DNA from: Haloarcula argentinensis DSM 12282
Lineage (GTDB): Archaea; Halobacteriota; Halobacteria; Halobacteriales; Haloarculaceae
Length of the DNA stretch: 64,000 bases
Reading direction: 5' to 3'
Assembly: GCA_000336895.1 (NCBI GenBank)
Contig: AOLX01000014.1
Span: 222,581-286,580 of the forward strand
Part shown: piece after piece, positions 1 through 8,693 of the stretch
Layout: each line of letters starts with the position of its first letter
How positions within the stretch are numbered: the first letter of the stretch is position 1
Translations under genes and position numbers: made by a program
Notes under the pieces: model-generated
What the model was told of the DNA's origin: nothing
The model's input: the letters and a program-made list of their open reading frames with translations, nothing else
Databases searched by the model: none

Positions 1-409
1 AATCGTAGTACTCGATAACAGTTCCGTCGGGCCCGTACCCCTGTGTCAGGAACTGCTCGTCGAAGTCGATTGGCTCGTCGGCGTCCGGAAGCGCGTCGTT
101 TGCGCTGCGCTGGTGGAGCATCCCAGCGGCGTCGCTGAATCGGTCGACTGACGCCATCGGGGCGTCGCTGGGATCAGTGGGGCCCATATCGCCGTCCATC
201 GATCCTTCGGTCATCTCTTCCCCCTCATCCATTGCATCGCCGTCCGTCATCTCACTCTCAGTCATCCCACCTTCGGTCATCTCGCCCTCAGTCATTTCAC
301 CGTCTGTTCCGCCACCGCCGTTACTGTCGCTACCGCTACACCCTGCGAGTGCGAGTACAGTCCCGGTGCTTGCAAGCGTCGTGAGGAAGCTGCGTCGAGT
401 GTCTGTCAT
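1..409 (-). CDS. Tat lipoprotein, 3' part outside window
   Basis: The start is the ATG at 409 (complement), and the frame stays open to the window edge, so only the first 136 residues are visible. The N-terminus MTDTRRSF is a twin-arginine signal, followed by a hydrophobic stretch and a lipobox ending ALAGC, which predicts Tat export and lipid anchoring outside the membrane. A low-complexity linker of EMTEG-like repeats follows. The visible start of the folded part contains IDFDEQFLTQGYGPDG, which resembles a haloarchaeal family I remember as DUF7482; that name is from memory and the function is unknown. Confidence 0.85.
   Translation of the reverse strand, partial: MTDTRRSFLTTLASTGTVLALAGCSGSDSNGGGGTDGEMTEGEMTEGGMTESEMTDGDAMDEGEEMTEGSMDGDMGPTDPSDAPMASVDRFSDAAGMLHQRSANDALPDADEPIDFDEQFLTQGYGPDGTVIEYYD
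205..308 (-). repeat. Coding tandem repeat of EMTEG-type units
   Basis: Short degenerate units encode Glu/Gly-Met-Thr-Glu/Asp-Gly repeats just after the lipid-anchored Cys of the truncated lipoprotein. This is a flexible acidic spacer, not a CRISPR or intergenic repeat. Confidence 0.7.
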
Positions 410-550
410 ATTCCGTCTGGACACGCGATGGATTATCTAAAGAGACTTTTTCGAACTCCGGATGAACTGTCTCCCGTGTTCGGGTCGGAACTCTTCCAAT
501 TTCACCCCTGAGCCAAACCGTTAATCCGCGGCCAGCCCCTCAATTCTGAC

Positions 551-1012
551 ATGGAGTCGCTTCACCCGCGGGTGAGACTGCTGTGGGTTCTGTCGACAGG
601 TATCCAGGCGTCGGTACTCGGCGTCATCGCGTATCTCGTCGACCGGTTCGCTATCTCGCTGCCACAGACGGTCATCGTCGGCGGCTGGGTTGTGCTCGTG
701 CTTCTGGGCGTCGCCCACGCCGTCGCTGCTCACCGCATCTGGCGTTTTGACCTGCAGGACGACGCGCTCTTTCTCCTTCGTGGTGTCGTCACCCGGACCG
801 ACACGTCGGTGCCGTACGTCCGCGTCCAGCACGTCGACACCACGCGCGGCCCGGTCGAACGCGCAATCGGGCTAGCGAGCGTTGTCGTCTACACCGCCGG
901 GACCCGCGGCGCGGACATCACCATTCCCGGGCTACGACCGGAACGGGCGACCGAACTACGCGAACAACTCCGTGACCTCGCGAACGAGAGTGAGGCCACG
1001 GACGCGGTATGA
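551..1012 (+). CDS. Bacterial-PH-domain (bPH2) membrane protein, YdbS-like
   Basis: 153 residues. Two hydrophobic helices lie at about 17-32 and 39-57, followed by one bPH2 domain with the usual pattern: a FDLQDDALFLLRGVV strand pair, then VPYVRVQHVDTTRGPVERAIGLA. The family is membrane-bound and its biochemical role is not settled. In bacteria, YdbS and YdbT are encoded together, as here: the stop overlaps the ATG of the next gene (ATGA), indicating translational coupling. The ATG at 551 follows a short AT-rich stretch. Confidence 0.9.
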   Translation: MESLHPRVRLLWVLSTGIQASVLGVIAYLVDRFAISLPQTVIVGGWVVLVLLGVAHAVAAHRIWRFDLQDDALFLLRGVVTRTDTSVPYVRVQHVDTTRGPVERAIGLASVVVYTAGTRGADITIPGLRPERATELREQLRDLANESEATDAV

Positions 1013-2694
1013 ACCGGCTCCACCCCCGGAGTGCGGTCCTGCGCGTCGCCAGAGCAGCGCTGCAAGGCGGTTTCTTTGGCTTCTTCGGGGGCTCACTCGG
1101 AACCGGAATGCTCGGACTGCCGGGGTTCGCGGTTCCGCTGCTCGGCCTGCTCGGTGCGTTGACGTTTAGTGGGTACGCGCTGGCGCGCTATCTCCGCTTT
1201 CGCTACGAACTCGACGGGGACACGCTCACCGTGGAATCCGGCGTCTTCGCCAGACAGTCCCGCCAGATTCCGCTGGGTCGTGTCCAGAACCTCGATGTCG
1301 AACAGAACATCATCAACCGCCTGCTCGGACTCGCAATCGTTCGCTTCGAGACGGCCGGTGGCAGTGCGACGGAAGCCACCCTCGACGCAGTCGACGAGAC
1401 CGAAGTCAAACGTCTCCGGAACTACGTGCGAACCCACGACCGGGACGAGGCCACCGGGACCGAGACGGGAGCCGCCGACGCGGTGTCCGAGGCTGCGACA
1501 TCTAGCCGGGCAGCCCACGCTGATCTCCCCGGAGTGAACGGCTCCACGCCTGCACGGACCGGTGACGCCCAGACGGCGGATGATTTTGGGGACCCGGTTT
1601 CGGCCTCGGACACGGCGGAACGCGACCAGCCGGACGGGTCGCTGCTGTTCGCGTTCGACCAGCGCGAACTCCTGACGTACGCGCTCGTCTCCGTTCGACC
1701 GGCCGCGCCGGTCCTGACGCTAGCGTCGCTCCCGCTTGGGATGGACGTCGTCTGGGCCGTCCTGCGGTTCAACGCGACCCTTTCCGGCGCATCGCTCAAT
1801 GGACCTGTCGTCCGCTGGCTGGCCAGCTCACCGGAAACCACGCGACTCGCCGTCTTCGCCGCCCTCTCCGCCATCCAGTTCCTTCTGCTCGCACTGGTCG
1901 TCAGCGTGGCGCTGACAGTCATCGAGTACTACGGCTTCCGGCTCACGCAGGCCGACGGTGACCTCCGGTACGAGCGGGGGCTGTTGCGTCGGTACAGCGG
2001 CAACATCCCGCTAGAGAAGGTCCAGACGGTCACCATCCGTGAGAACGTCCTGATGCGGCGGTTCGGCTACGCGACACTGGCCGTCGAGACGGCCGGCTAC
2101 AGCGGTGGAAACCAGCAGTCGACGCAGGGTGTCGCTGTGCCCCTCGCGCCCCGCGAGGAAGTGTATGAACTGGCCCGTGATATCGAGTCGTTCGGCAACC
2201 TTGACTTCGACCGCCCGCCGAAGCGTGCCCGTCGGCGCTATCTCGCCCGCTTCTCGCTGGCCGCGGCCGGGCTCACCGCAGTCGCATACGCCGTCGACTC
2301 GCTGGTGCTTGAAACCGGGTACTGGTGGCTCGCCGCCCTCCTCTTTCTCCCGGTCGTGCCGGCGGCCCACCTCCGCTGGCGACACCGCGGCTTCGACCTC
2401 GATGACTCGGTACTGGCGACCCGGAGCGGGTTCTGGCGGCGGACGACGCGCATTGTCCCCTACTACCGGCTCCAGACGGTGTTCGTCACGCGGTCGCCGT
2501 TCCAGCGCCGCCGCGACCTAGCGACTGTGGGGGCCGACACAGCGAGTTCCTCCAGTCTCCTCGGCGGTATCGCCCGAGTGTACGACATCGACGAGGACAC
2601 TGCAAAAGAACTCAGAGATACGCTGCGGGAACGTCTCACCGCACACGTTGCAGGGCTGCGGACGGGCGACAGGGCCGGCGACGCGAACGCGTAA
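1009..2694 (+). CDS. Triple bPH2-domain membrane protein, YdbT-like
   Basis: 561 residues. Three bPH2 modules start near residues 66, 307 and 461. Each shows an arginine-rich turn followed by IPLGRVQNLDV, IPLEKVQTVTI or VPYYRLQTVFV and then a short loop before a hydrophobic strand. Paired membrane helices lie near the N-terminus, about 235-300, and about 410-445. An acidic low-complexity linker occupies about 145-210. The gene overlaps the single-bPH2 gene upstream by 4 nt, so the two products probably form one membrane complex. No catalytic motif is visible. The end abuts the convergent helicase gene with no gap. Confidence 0.9.
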   Translation: MNRLHPRSAVLRVARAALQGGFFGFFGGSLGTGMLGLPGFAVPLLGLLGALTFSGYALARYLRFRYELDGDTLTVESGVFARQSRQIPLGRVQNLDVEQNIINRLLGLAIVRFETAGGSATEATLDAVDETEVKRLRNYVRTHDRDEATGTETGAADAVSEAATSSRAAHADLPGVNGSTPARTGDAQTADDFGDPVSASDTAERDQPDGSLLFAFDQRELLTYALVSVRPAAPVLTLASLPLGMDVVWAVLRFNATLSGASLNGPVVRWLASSPETTRLAVFAALSAIQFLLLALVVSVALTVIEYYGFRLTQADGDLRYERGLLRRYSGNIPLEKVQTVTIRENVLMRRFGYATLAVETAGYSGGNQQSTQGVAVPLAPREEVYELARDIESFGNLDFDRPPKRARRRYLARFSLAAAGLTAVAYAVDSLVLETGYWWLAALLFLPVVPAAHLRWRHRGFDLDDSVLATRSGFWRRTTRIVPYYRLQTVFVTRSPFQRRRDLATVGADTASSSSLLGGIARVYDIDEDTAKELRDTLRERLTAHVAGLRTGDRAGDANA

Positions 2695-5430
2695 TCAGCC
2701 CCGCGCCCACTCGACCATCCGGCCGTACACCTCGTCGGTCGCCAGCGCGTCGCCGTCGCCGACGAGGACGAGCGCCTTCTTCGCCCGCGTGAGTGCGACG
2801 TTGATACGCCGGTAATCCTCGAAGATCGGGCTGTCAAGCGTCCCGGTGGCGACGAAGGAGATGACGATGACTTCCTTGCTCGACCCCTGGAACCGGTCGA
2901 CCGTGTCGACGGTCACGTCCGGCAGGCGCTTCGATATCTCGGCGACCTGCGCGCGGTACGGTGCGATGACGCCGATGTCGTCGGCCGGCACCCTCGCCGA
3001 CCGGTACGACGCGACGATGTCGGAGATCCGGTCAGCTTCGATGGGGTTGGTGTTCCCGACTTGGCTGCCATCCGGGTCGACGAACGCCACGCGGTCCCGG
3101 AGCCCTTCGGGCAAGTTCGACAATGAAACACCGTCGAGGTCGTCGAGCCGCTGGGCAGCCACCTCGCCGGTCGCCGGCCGCAACTGCCCGTCGTAGAACT
3201 CCCGTGAAGCGAAGGCCTGTATGTGCTGGGCCATCCGGTACTGCCGGTCCAGCATCACGCCCGCATCGGGATTGTCGTCGATAAGCCGCTCGAACAGCGA
3301 GGTCGACAGCGTCTCGTTCTCTGACTGGACCACAGGCGGGAGCTGCTGGTGGTCACCGACCAGCACGAACCGGTCGGCCAGCGTCGTCGCCGCGAGCGTC
3401 CCCGGCTCGGTCAGTTGGCCGGCCTCGTCGACGACGGCCACGTCAAACTCCTGGGTCTGGAGCGTACTCCCGCCGCAGGTGGCCGTCGTCGCCGCGACGA
3501 CCTGCGCGCTCTGGAGCCGACTCGCACACTCGCCGGGGTCGCCGCTGGTTTCTAGCCGGTACTTCTGCATGTCCTCGCGGACGCCGCTCTCCGTGCCGAC
3601 CCGGACGATGTCGGTGTACCCCTGGTCTTCCAGCGCTTCCAGCAGATTGTCGACGGCACGGTTGGTAAACGCCGAGAGTAGGACGCGGTCGCCCCGTGCT
3701 ATCAGTGCCCGGACCATCCGCGCCAGCGTGTAGGTCTTGCCTGTCCCTGGTGGGCCGTGGACGAGCGCGAAGTCCTCGGCACCGACCGCCAACTGGACGG
3801 CCTCGTTCTGGGCGTCGTTGTTGTCGATGAACGTCTCATCGACTGAACTGAACTCCGGCTCGCGCCGCCCGAACAGCACGTCCTTCTGCTCGGGCGACTG
3901 GAGGAGTACGGCATCGTGGAGCGCGTTCTGGAGCCGGTCGGTGGTTAGCTCGGAGGGGTATACGTCCAGTCGGCGGAGGTCAAGCGGCTCGTCGGCCGTG
4001 ACGACGATTTCCGCGTTCACGGCGTCGCCGTTCCCGCTGTCCGAGGCGCGTGGCGCCTCGTTGCCCAGTCGCTCGACCCGCGCCAACTCGGCGTTGCCGG
4101 TCACGGGGTCGCCATCGCTTGCGAGCACGAGATTGCCTTCACGGATCTTCGAGACGGCCCCCGTCCCGGTTGCCCGGAGTTCCCAGCGACCGCCGTCGAG
4201 TTCCGTGCGTCCGGTCGGTTCGAGGTCGATTAGCGCCCGGTCGTTGTCGGCGCGCTCTTCGGGCGTCTGCTCCCAGAGCTTCGTGTACTCCCGATGGACA
4301 GACCGGCGCTCGGCTTCGACTGCCGTGTAGAATCGCTCGAAGTAATCCAGTTCCTCGTCTGGCACCGCTCGACCGACTGTTCCTGCTTTGGATTCCTGGT
4401 CAAGGCGGCCGGAGACGGCCATGCAGGTGTCCTGCTCGAAGCAGTACTCGCATTTGGCGTTGGCCTCGTAGCCCGTCGGCACGCTACAGTCGTACTCCAT
4501 TGCCGCAATCGCGTTGCGGGTCCGGACGACGTAGTTCAGCAGGCCGCTCCCGATGGAGAACTCCTTGGCCGGCGAGAGGTCGCCGCTCTCCTCGTTGCGG
4601 TCGACGGCGGCGTTTTTCGTATAGAGGAGCGTGCCGGTGTCCGGGGCCGCGTCGACGGCGCTGCCTGCGCCGGCCGCGCGCTCGCCCAGCATCAGCGCGT
4701 ACGCTGTCGCCTGGATCTTGTCCTGAAAGCGGGGTTCCCGCTTGGTGTTCTTGCCGGTTTTGAGTTCGACGGGCATCCCGCGCCGGACGGCGTCGGCCCG
4801 CCCTTTCATGCCGAACCGCTCGGAGATGAGCGTCATCTCGGAGCGCCACTGGTCGGTTTCAGTCAACGTCCCCTGCTGGAGCCACCCCTGAATGGCCGAG
4901 GCGTGGTCGCGTACGTCGCCGGCCACCTCGTCGGCCTCTCTGCCCAATAATCCGATATCCAGTCCGGCAGCGTCGACCTGCTCTCCGATGGCGGCGTCGA
5001 GCTCTCGGCCCCGAAGCAGGTCGCCAAAGACCTCGTGAACGATGGTCCCTTTCACCAGCGGGTAGGCGTGCTCTGCGCCGTCGAGTTTCCGGAGGTAGTA
5101 CATCCGCGGGCACTGCACCCATGCCCGGATGTCGGTCACGTCGACGAGGAAGTCCGGCTGCACGACCAGCGTGGCGTCGCCGCCGACGGAGTACTGCTGT
5201 TCGCCCTGATACTCCCGCTCGTCGGGGTTGTAGACGGCGATCTCCATGCCCGTCTCGATGACGGCGGCGTTCTCGGTCCACTTTCCCCAGAGGGTGACCG
5301 TCGTCGGCTCGCCGGCCCCTCGGTCGGGCCGGATCGTCACCTCACAGAGGTCGCTCTCGCCGTACTGGGTGTTCACCGTCTTCGGCTCTTCGATGTCGAC
5401 GACGACACCGCGAACACGGTCTACGCTCAT
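2695..5430 (-). CDS. Dna2-like Cas4-type nuclease fused to SF1 (Upf1-class) helicase
   Basis: 911 residues from the ATG at 5430; a longer TTG-initiated frame to 5460 is less likely. The N-terminal part is a RecB/Cas4 nuclease: first Fe-S cysteine in CPRMYYLRK (about 105), ELKTGK catalytic motif (about 222), QATAYALML, and the remaining cysteines in CEYCFEQDTC (about 327-336), giving the four Cys of an Fe-S cluster. The C-terminal part is an SF1B helicase with Walker A GPPGTGKT (about 560), DEAG box (about 666), QYRM and TVDRFQGSSKEV motifs. The family cleaves and unwinds flapped or resected DNA ends in replication and repair. It is a single gene, convergent with the bPH2 pair. Confidence 0.93.
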   Translation of the reverse strand: MSVDRVRGVVVDIEEPKTVNTQYGESDLCEVTIRPDRGAGEPTTVTLWGKWTENAAVIETGMEIAVYNPDEREYQGEQQYSVGGDATLVVQPDFLVDVTDIRAWVQCPRMYYLRKLDGAEHAYPLVKGTIVHEVFGDLLRGRELDAAIGEQVDAAGLDIGLLGREADEVAGDVRDHASAIQGWLQQGTLTETDQWRSEMTLISERFGMKGRADAVRRGMPVELKTGKNTKREPRFQDKIQATAYALMLGERAAGAGSAVDAAPDTGTLLYTKNAAVDRNEESGDLSPAKEFSIGSGLLNYVVRTRNAIAAMEYDCSVPTGYEANAKCEYCFEQDTCMAVSGRLDQESKAGTVGRAVPDEELDYFERFYTAVEAERRSVHREYTKLWEQTPEERADNDRALIDLEPTGRTELDGGRWELRATGTGAVSKIREGNLVLASDGDPVTGNAELARVERLGNEAPRASDSGNGDAVNAEIVVTADEPLDLRRLDVYPSELTTDRLQNALHDAVLLQSPEQKDVLFGRREPEFSSVDETFIDNNDAQNEAVQLAVGAEDFALVHGPPGTGKTYTLARMVRALIARGDRVLLSAFTNRAVDNLLEALEDQGYTDIVRVGTESGVREDMQKYRLETSGDPGECASRLQSAQVVAATTATCGGSTLQTQEFDVAVVDEAGQLTEPGTLAATTLADRFVLVGDHQQLPPVVQSENETLSTSLFERLIDDNPDAGVMLDRQYRMAQHIQAFASREFYDGQLRPATGEVAAQRLDDLDGVSLSNLPEGLRDRVAFVDPDGSQVGNTNPIEADRISDIVASYRSARVPADDIGVIAPYRAQVAEISKRLPDVTVDTVDRFQGSSKEVIVISFVATGTLDSPIFEDYRRINVALTRAKKALVLVGDGDALATDEVYGRMVEWARG

Positions 5431-5499
5431 GCTTCGGCCCTCCCCTGTTGCACGTCCCAAGCGACGGGGCGGTCCCTCAAAAGTCGTTCGCGCCGGCGC

Positions 5500-5895
5500 T
5501 CATTCGCGGGTCGCATCGGCATCGGACTCGGTGTCGGCGGCGTACTCTTTGAGCGTCTCCAGCGACACGTCGTCGAGGACGTCCTCGCTCGTCGCGTCGA
5601 GATTCACCGGCGGGGCGTGCCCGGCCTCGTGGGCCTCTATCCAGCGCGGGACGCAGACACACCAGTGGTCGCCCGGGTCGAGGCCCGGAAAGTTCAGCTC
5701 CGGCCGCGGCGTCACGAGGTCGTTGCCCTGTGCCTTGCTGTACTCCAGAAACTCAGCCGTCATCACGGCACAGATCTCGTGCCGTCCCGGGTCGCGCGGG
5801 AGCGGGTAGCAGTAGCCGTCGCGCATGAACCCCGTCTCCGGGTCCATTGAGCAGGGGGCCAGCTCCCCGCCGAGGACGTTGTGTTCGCTTTCCAT
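5500..5895 (-). CDS. DUF2237 family protein
   Basis: 131 residues, close to the usual length of the family. It begins MESEHNVLGGELAPCS and carries the signature GFMRDGYC, the CAVMTAEFLEYSKAQGNDLVTP stretch in pieces, and a DHWCVCVPRW segment rich in Cys and Trp. DUF2237 proteins are small conserved proteins of unknown function found in bacteria and archaea; nothing in the sequence adds a role. The C-terminus (about 105-131) is acidic and probably disordered. It stands alone, 69 nt upstream of the helicase start on the same strand. Confidence 0.9.
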   Translation of the reverse strand: MESEHNVLGGELAPCSMDPETGFMRDGYCYPLPRDPGRHEICAVMTAEFLEYSKAQGNDLVTPRPELNFPGLDPGDHWCVCVPRWIEAHEAGHAPPVNLDATSEDVLDDVSLETLKEYAADTESDADATRE

Positions 5896-5946
5896 ACCAC
5901 GTCTGGCTGTTCCGGGGAGTAAAGCCGTTCGGCTACCTGCTCGCGC

Positions 5947-7158
5947 TCACTGTCCCTGTTCGATGTCGTCATCGTCACCCCGGCTCCGCGTGTCACCTGA
6001 CGAGTCAGTGGGTTGGTCGCCATCCCCGTCCAGTTGCCCGGCCTGGCTCTCCTCTCCTTCAGCAACACTCTGCGACGGGCGCTGCCCGGGGGAATCACCG
6101 TCTGGTGAGGGTTCCGATGAAGAGTCAGCAGGTTCGGACCCGCTCGCTGCCGTCGATTTGGGACTGCCGTCCGTATCCGGTGCATTCGGTGAGACTGCGG
6201 GCACGTCGACAGCGTCCAGAGCAGCCTGAATCACGTCGGCCTTCCCGGTCCCTTCGATGGTCGCCTCCGTCGTCAGGACCAGTCGGTGACTCATCGTCGC
6301 GTTCGCCAGTCGCTTCACGTCGTCGGGTGTGGCATACCGCCGGCCGGCGATGACCGCACTGGCCCGAACAGCCTCGAAGACCCGCTGAACGCCCCGCGGC
6401 GAAACGCCGATCTCTGTCCGGTCGTCTTCGCGTGTCGCCCGTGCCAAATCGACGATGTAGCGACGGACCTTGGTGTCGACGCGGATGTCTTCTGCACACT
6501 CCTGAAGGGCACGCACCGTCTCTGGGTCAATTACCGGATCGACCGACGGCGAGATTGTTCGCCGGTTGGCCCGCCGGTCGAGCAGCCCCATTTCCCCCTC
6601 AACATCGGGATAGTCCATCGACGTCTTCACGCTGAAGCGGTCTCGCTGAGCCTCGGGAAGCTGGAAGGTCCCTTCCTGCTCGACGGGGTTCTGGGTCGCG
6701 ATAACGACGAACGGTGTCGGGAGCGGATGCGTGGTCCCGTCGACACTGACCTGCCGCTCTTCCATTGACTCAAGCAGTGCAGATTGGGTCTTCGGCGGCG
6801 CACGGTTGATCTCGTCTGCGAGCACGACATTCGAGAACACCGGCCCCTCTGCGAACTCGAACTCCCGCTCGTGTTCGTTGTACACGTTCGACCCGGTCAC
6901 GTCCGCCGGCAGCAGGTCAGGCGTAAACTGTACCCGAGTAAATTCAAGGCCCAGTGACTCCGCCAACACCCGCGCCAGAACCGTTTTCCCCGTTCCCGGC
7001 ACGTCCTCGACCAGAACGTGCCCTCTGGCAATGACGCCAGCCAGCGTCTCGTACAGCACCCGACGTTCAACGACGACAGCCTCCTCAACTCGCTCTACAA
7101 TGTTGAGACAGTGTTCTGACGCCGCCTCAACGCTCAAATCCGACGATAACCCGGCCAT
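5947..7158 (-). CDS. MoxR family AAA+ ATPase
   Basis: 403 residues from the ATG at 7158; the longer frame to 7188 would need a TTG. Walker A is EDVPGTGKT (about 51-59) and Walker B LADEINRAPPKTQSALLESM, with sensor 1 ATQNP. These are textbook MoxR features. MoxR ATPases act as chaperones or activators for VWA/DUF58 proteins. It is the last of five genes on this strand, and the DUF58 partner is two genes upstream. Residues from about 320 on form an Asp/Ser/Pro/Gly-rich tail ending DDDDIEQGQ, which is longer than in typical family members and probably disordered. Confidence 0.93.
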   Translation of the reverse strand: MAGLSSDLSVEAASEHCLNIVERVEEAVVVERRVLYETLAGVIARGHVLVEDVPGTGKTVLARVLAESLGLEFTRVQFTPDLLPADVTGSNVYNEHEREFEFAEGPVFSNVVLADEINRAPPKTQSALLESMEERQVSVDGTTHPLPTPFVVIATQNPVEQEGTFQLPEAQRDRFSVKTSMDYPDVEGEMGLLDRRANRRTISPSVDPVIDPETVRALQECAEDIRVDTKVRRYIVDLARATREDDRTEIGVSPRGVQRVFEAVRASAVIAGRRYATPDDVKRLANATMSHRLVLTTEATIEGTGKADVIQAALDAVDVPAVSPNAPDTDGSPKSTAASGSEPADSSSEPSPDGDSPGQRPSQSVAEGEESQAGQLDGDGDQPTDSSGDTRSRGDDDDIEQGQ

Positions 7159-7265
7159 GTTCCATGCGTTGTACTCGGGTTGTATCAATGTGTACCATTA
7201 GCCGTTATCTGTCGAGCCTCGTGGCTACTGATCCATTCTGGACGGACCAGCAGTGAGTCAGTCCC

Positions 7266-8693
7266 TTAGCCACGAAGTGGGGCAAGCAGCAGTAACACAC
7301 CGATCGCGGCGAGTGCCATTGTCTCCGGCGATCCGATAGCGGAACCGACAGCGTGGCGCGCTGCATCGACAATGCCGACGGCGGCGATGCCGAGAAGTCC
7401 GACACCGACGGCGAACACGCTGTGATACAGCTCCAGCTGTCGCGTTTCCGGCCGATGTCCCAGTTCAGCCGTCAGTCCCAGACCGAATGTGCTAACGTCC
7501 CAGGCGACGAGGCCGCTGACGACACCAGCAAACACTAATAGCGCTGGAAGGTCGGCCTGTACCGCACCGATACTCGCACAGATGAGTCCTGAAGCGGTCA
7601 GTGCCGCGGGGCCGGCACGTGCTGGCAACAGGCCAAAGATGAGCGCGCCGATGACGAGAACGAGTAGCAGATACACCACCAGTGGCAGCAGGAGGGCACC
7701 GAAGAACACCGCCGGGAGCGAGACGAACCCGAAGATACCGGTTCGCAGGAGGAACAGGGCTACCAACACCAGATAGCCAACTGCCGCGATGGCGGCCCCG
7801 ACAGTCCGCACCGAGGCGGCGTTAAACTCAGTTGTGAACTTTCGGATGACAATCACACCGCTACCAGCAACCAGCGCGCCGACTGTGACTGCCAGAAGCG
7901 GCGCGAGAACGACCCACGACGACAGCACTCGGATACCGAGACTGAACGGTGGGGACGCGACGAGCTGCCCAAACGGCGTAAACAGAAGTGCCAGCGGGAC
8001 GACCACAGTGAACGCCACTGAACCGATTGCGACCAGTTTGAGCGCCCGGGTCCCCCGTTTCAATCTGGTCGCCATCGCGTCGCGGCGGCTCCGCGCTGTC
8101 AACTGCACGAGTGGGAGCTGTGCCACGGCAAAATACAGGCAGCCCGACGCGGCGACGCCGAGGACACCGAAGCAGACCATGGCAGCCATCGGCGATGTCC
8201 CGCCAGCGACAGCGCTCACCAACTCCCAGCAAAACCACGCGAGCGCCACGACGATCGTGCCCACGACGAGGCCCACCACTGCGAACAGATAGGAAACGGC
8301 GCTGCTCACTGTCGCTGTTAACACTGTCTCTCTATCGAGCACATTGGTCCAAGCAGTCGCGACGCCAACCATTGCGATGGCGACACCAAGCGCGAGAAGC
8401 GGGGTGACTGCCACCTGCCCGACAGAGGCAATGAGGCCAGTCGCCGCCGGCAGGAAACAGAAGTGACCAATAACCGTCGGTCCCAGTCCGTCTCGGTCCA
8501 GCAGCGTCAGCCCCGCCACGGCAATGCCGGCGAGGAGTGCGATACCGCTGAACAGTTTCGGGTCGTCGGAGAGAACCCCTGTAGCCAAGGCGAACGCAGC
8601 GACGATGAGCGCGGCGATAGTCAGACTGGTCGCCCGCGGCCGCCCCTCGTCGCCGACGGCCGATGGTGTGTCGAGTCGCGGCCCGCCAATCAT
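7266..8693 (-). CDS. Polytopic membrane protein of MoxR/DUF58 cluster
   Basis: 475 residues with roughly a dozen hydrophobic helices from residue 25 to the C-terminus and almost no soluble domain. I recognise no catalytic motif. It resembles the haloarchaeal membrane family I remember as DUF7519 (name from memory). The ATG directly abuts the stop of the DUF58 gene (TAA then ATG), so it is translated from the same message, and MoxR follows after about 107 nt. It is likely the integral-membrane part of the MoxR/DUF58 system. Confidence 0.8.
   Translation of the reverse strand: MIGGPRLDTPSAVGDEGRPRATSLTIAALIVAAFALATGVLSDDPKLFSGIALLAGIAVAGLTLLDRDGLGPTVIGHFCFLPAATGLIASVGQVAVTPLLALGVAIAMVGVATAWTNVLDRETVLTATVSSAVSYLFAVVGLVVGTIVVALAWFCWELVSAVAGGTSPMAAMVCFGVLGVAASGCLYFAVAQLPLVQLTARSRRDAMATRLKRGTRALKLVAIGSVAFTVVVPLALLFTPFGQLVASPPFSLGIRVLSSWVVLAPLLAVTVGALVAGSGVIVIRKFTTEFNAASVRTVGAAIAAVGYLVLVALFLLRTGIFGFVSLPAVFFGALLLPLVVYLLLVLVIGALIFGLLPARAGPAALTASGLICASIGAVQADLPALLVFAGVVSGLVAWDVSTFGLGLTAELGHRPETRQLELYHSVFAVGVGLLGIAAVGIVDAARHAVGSAIGSPETMALAAIGVLLLLAPLRG

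Noticed and set aside
5035..5850. 271-residue frame on the plus strand opposite the helicase and DUF2237 genes
   Set aside because: It runs antisense across two well-supported genes, has the biased composition of GC-rich shadow frames and no motif.
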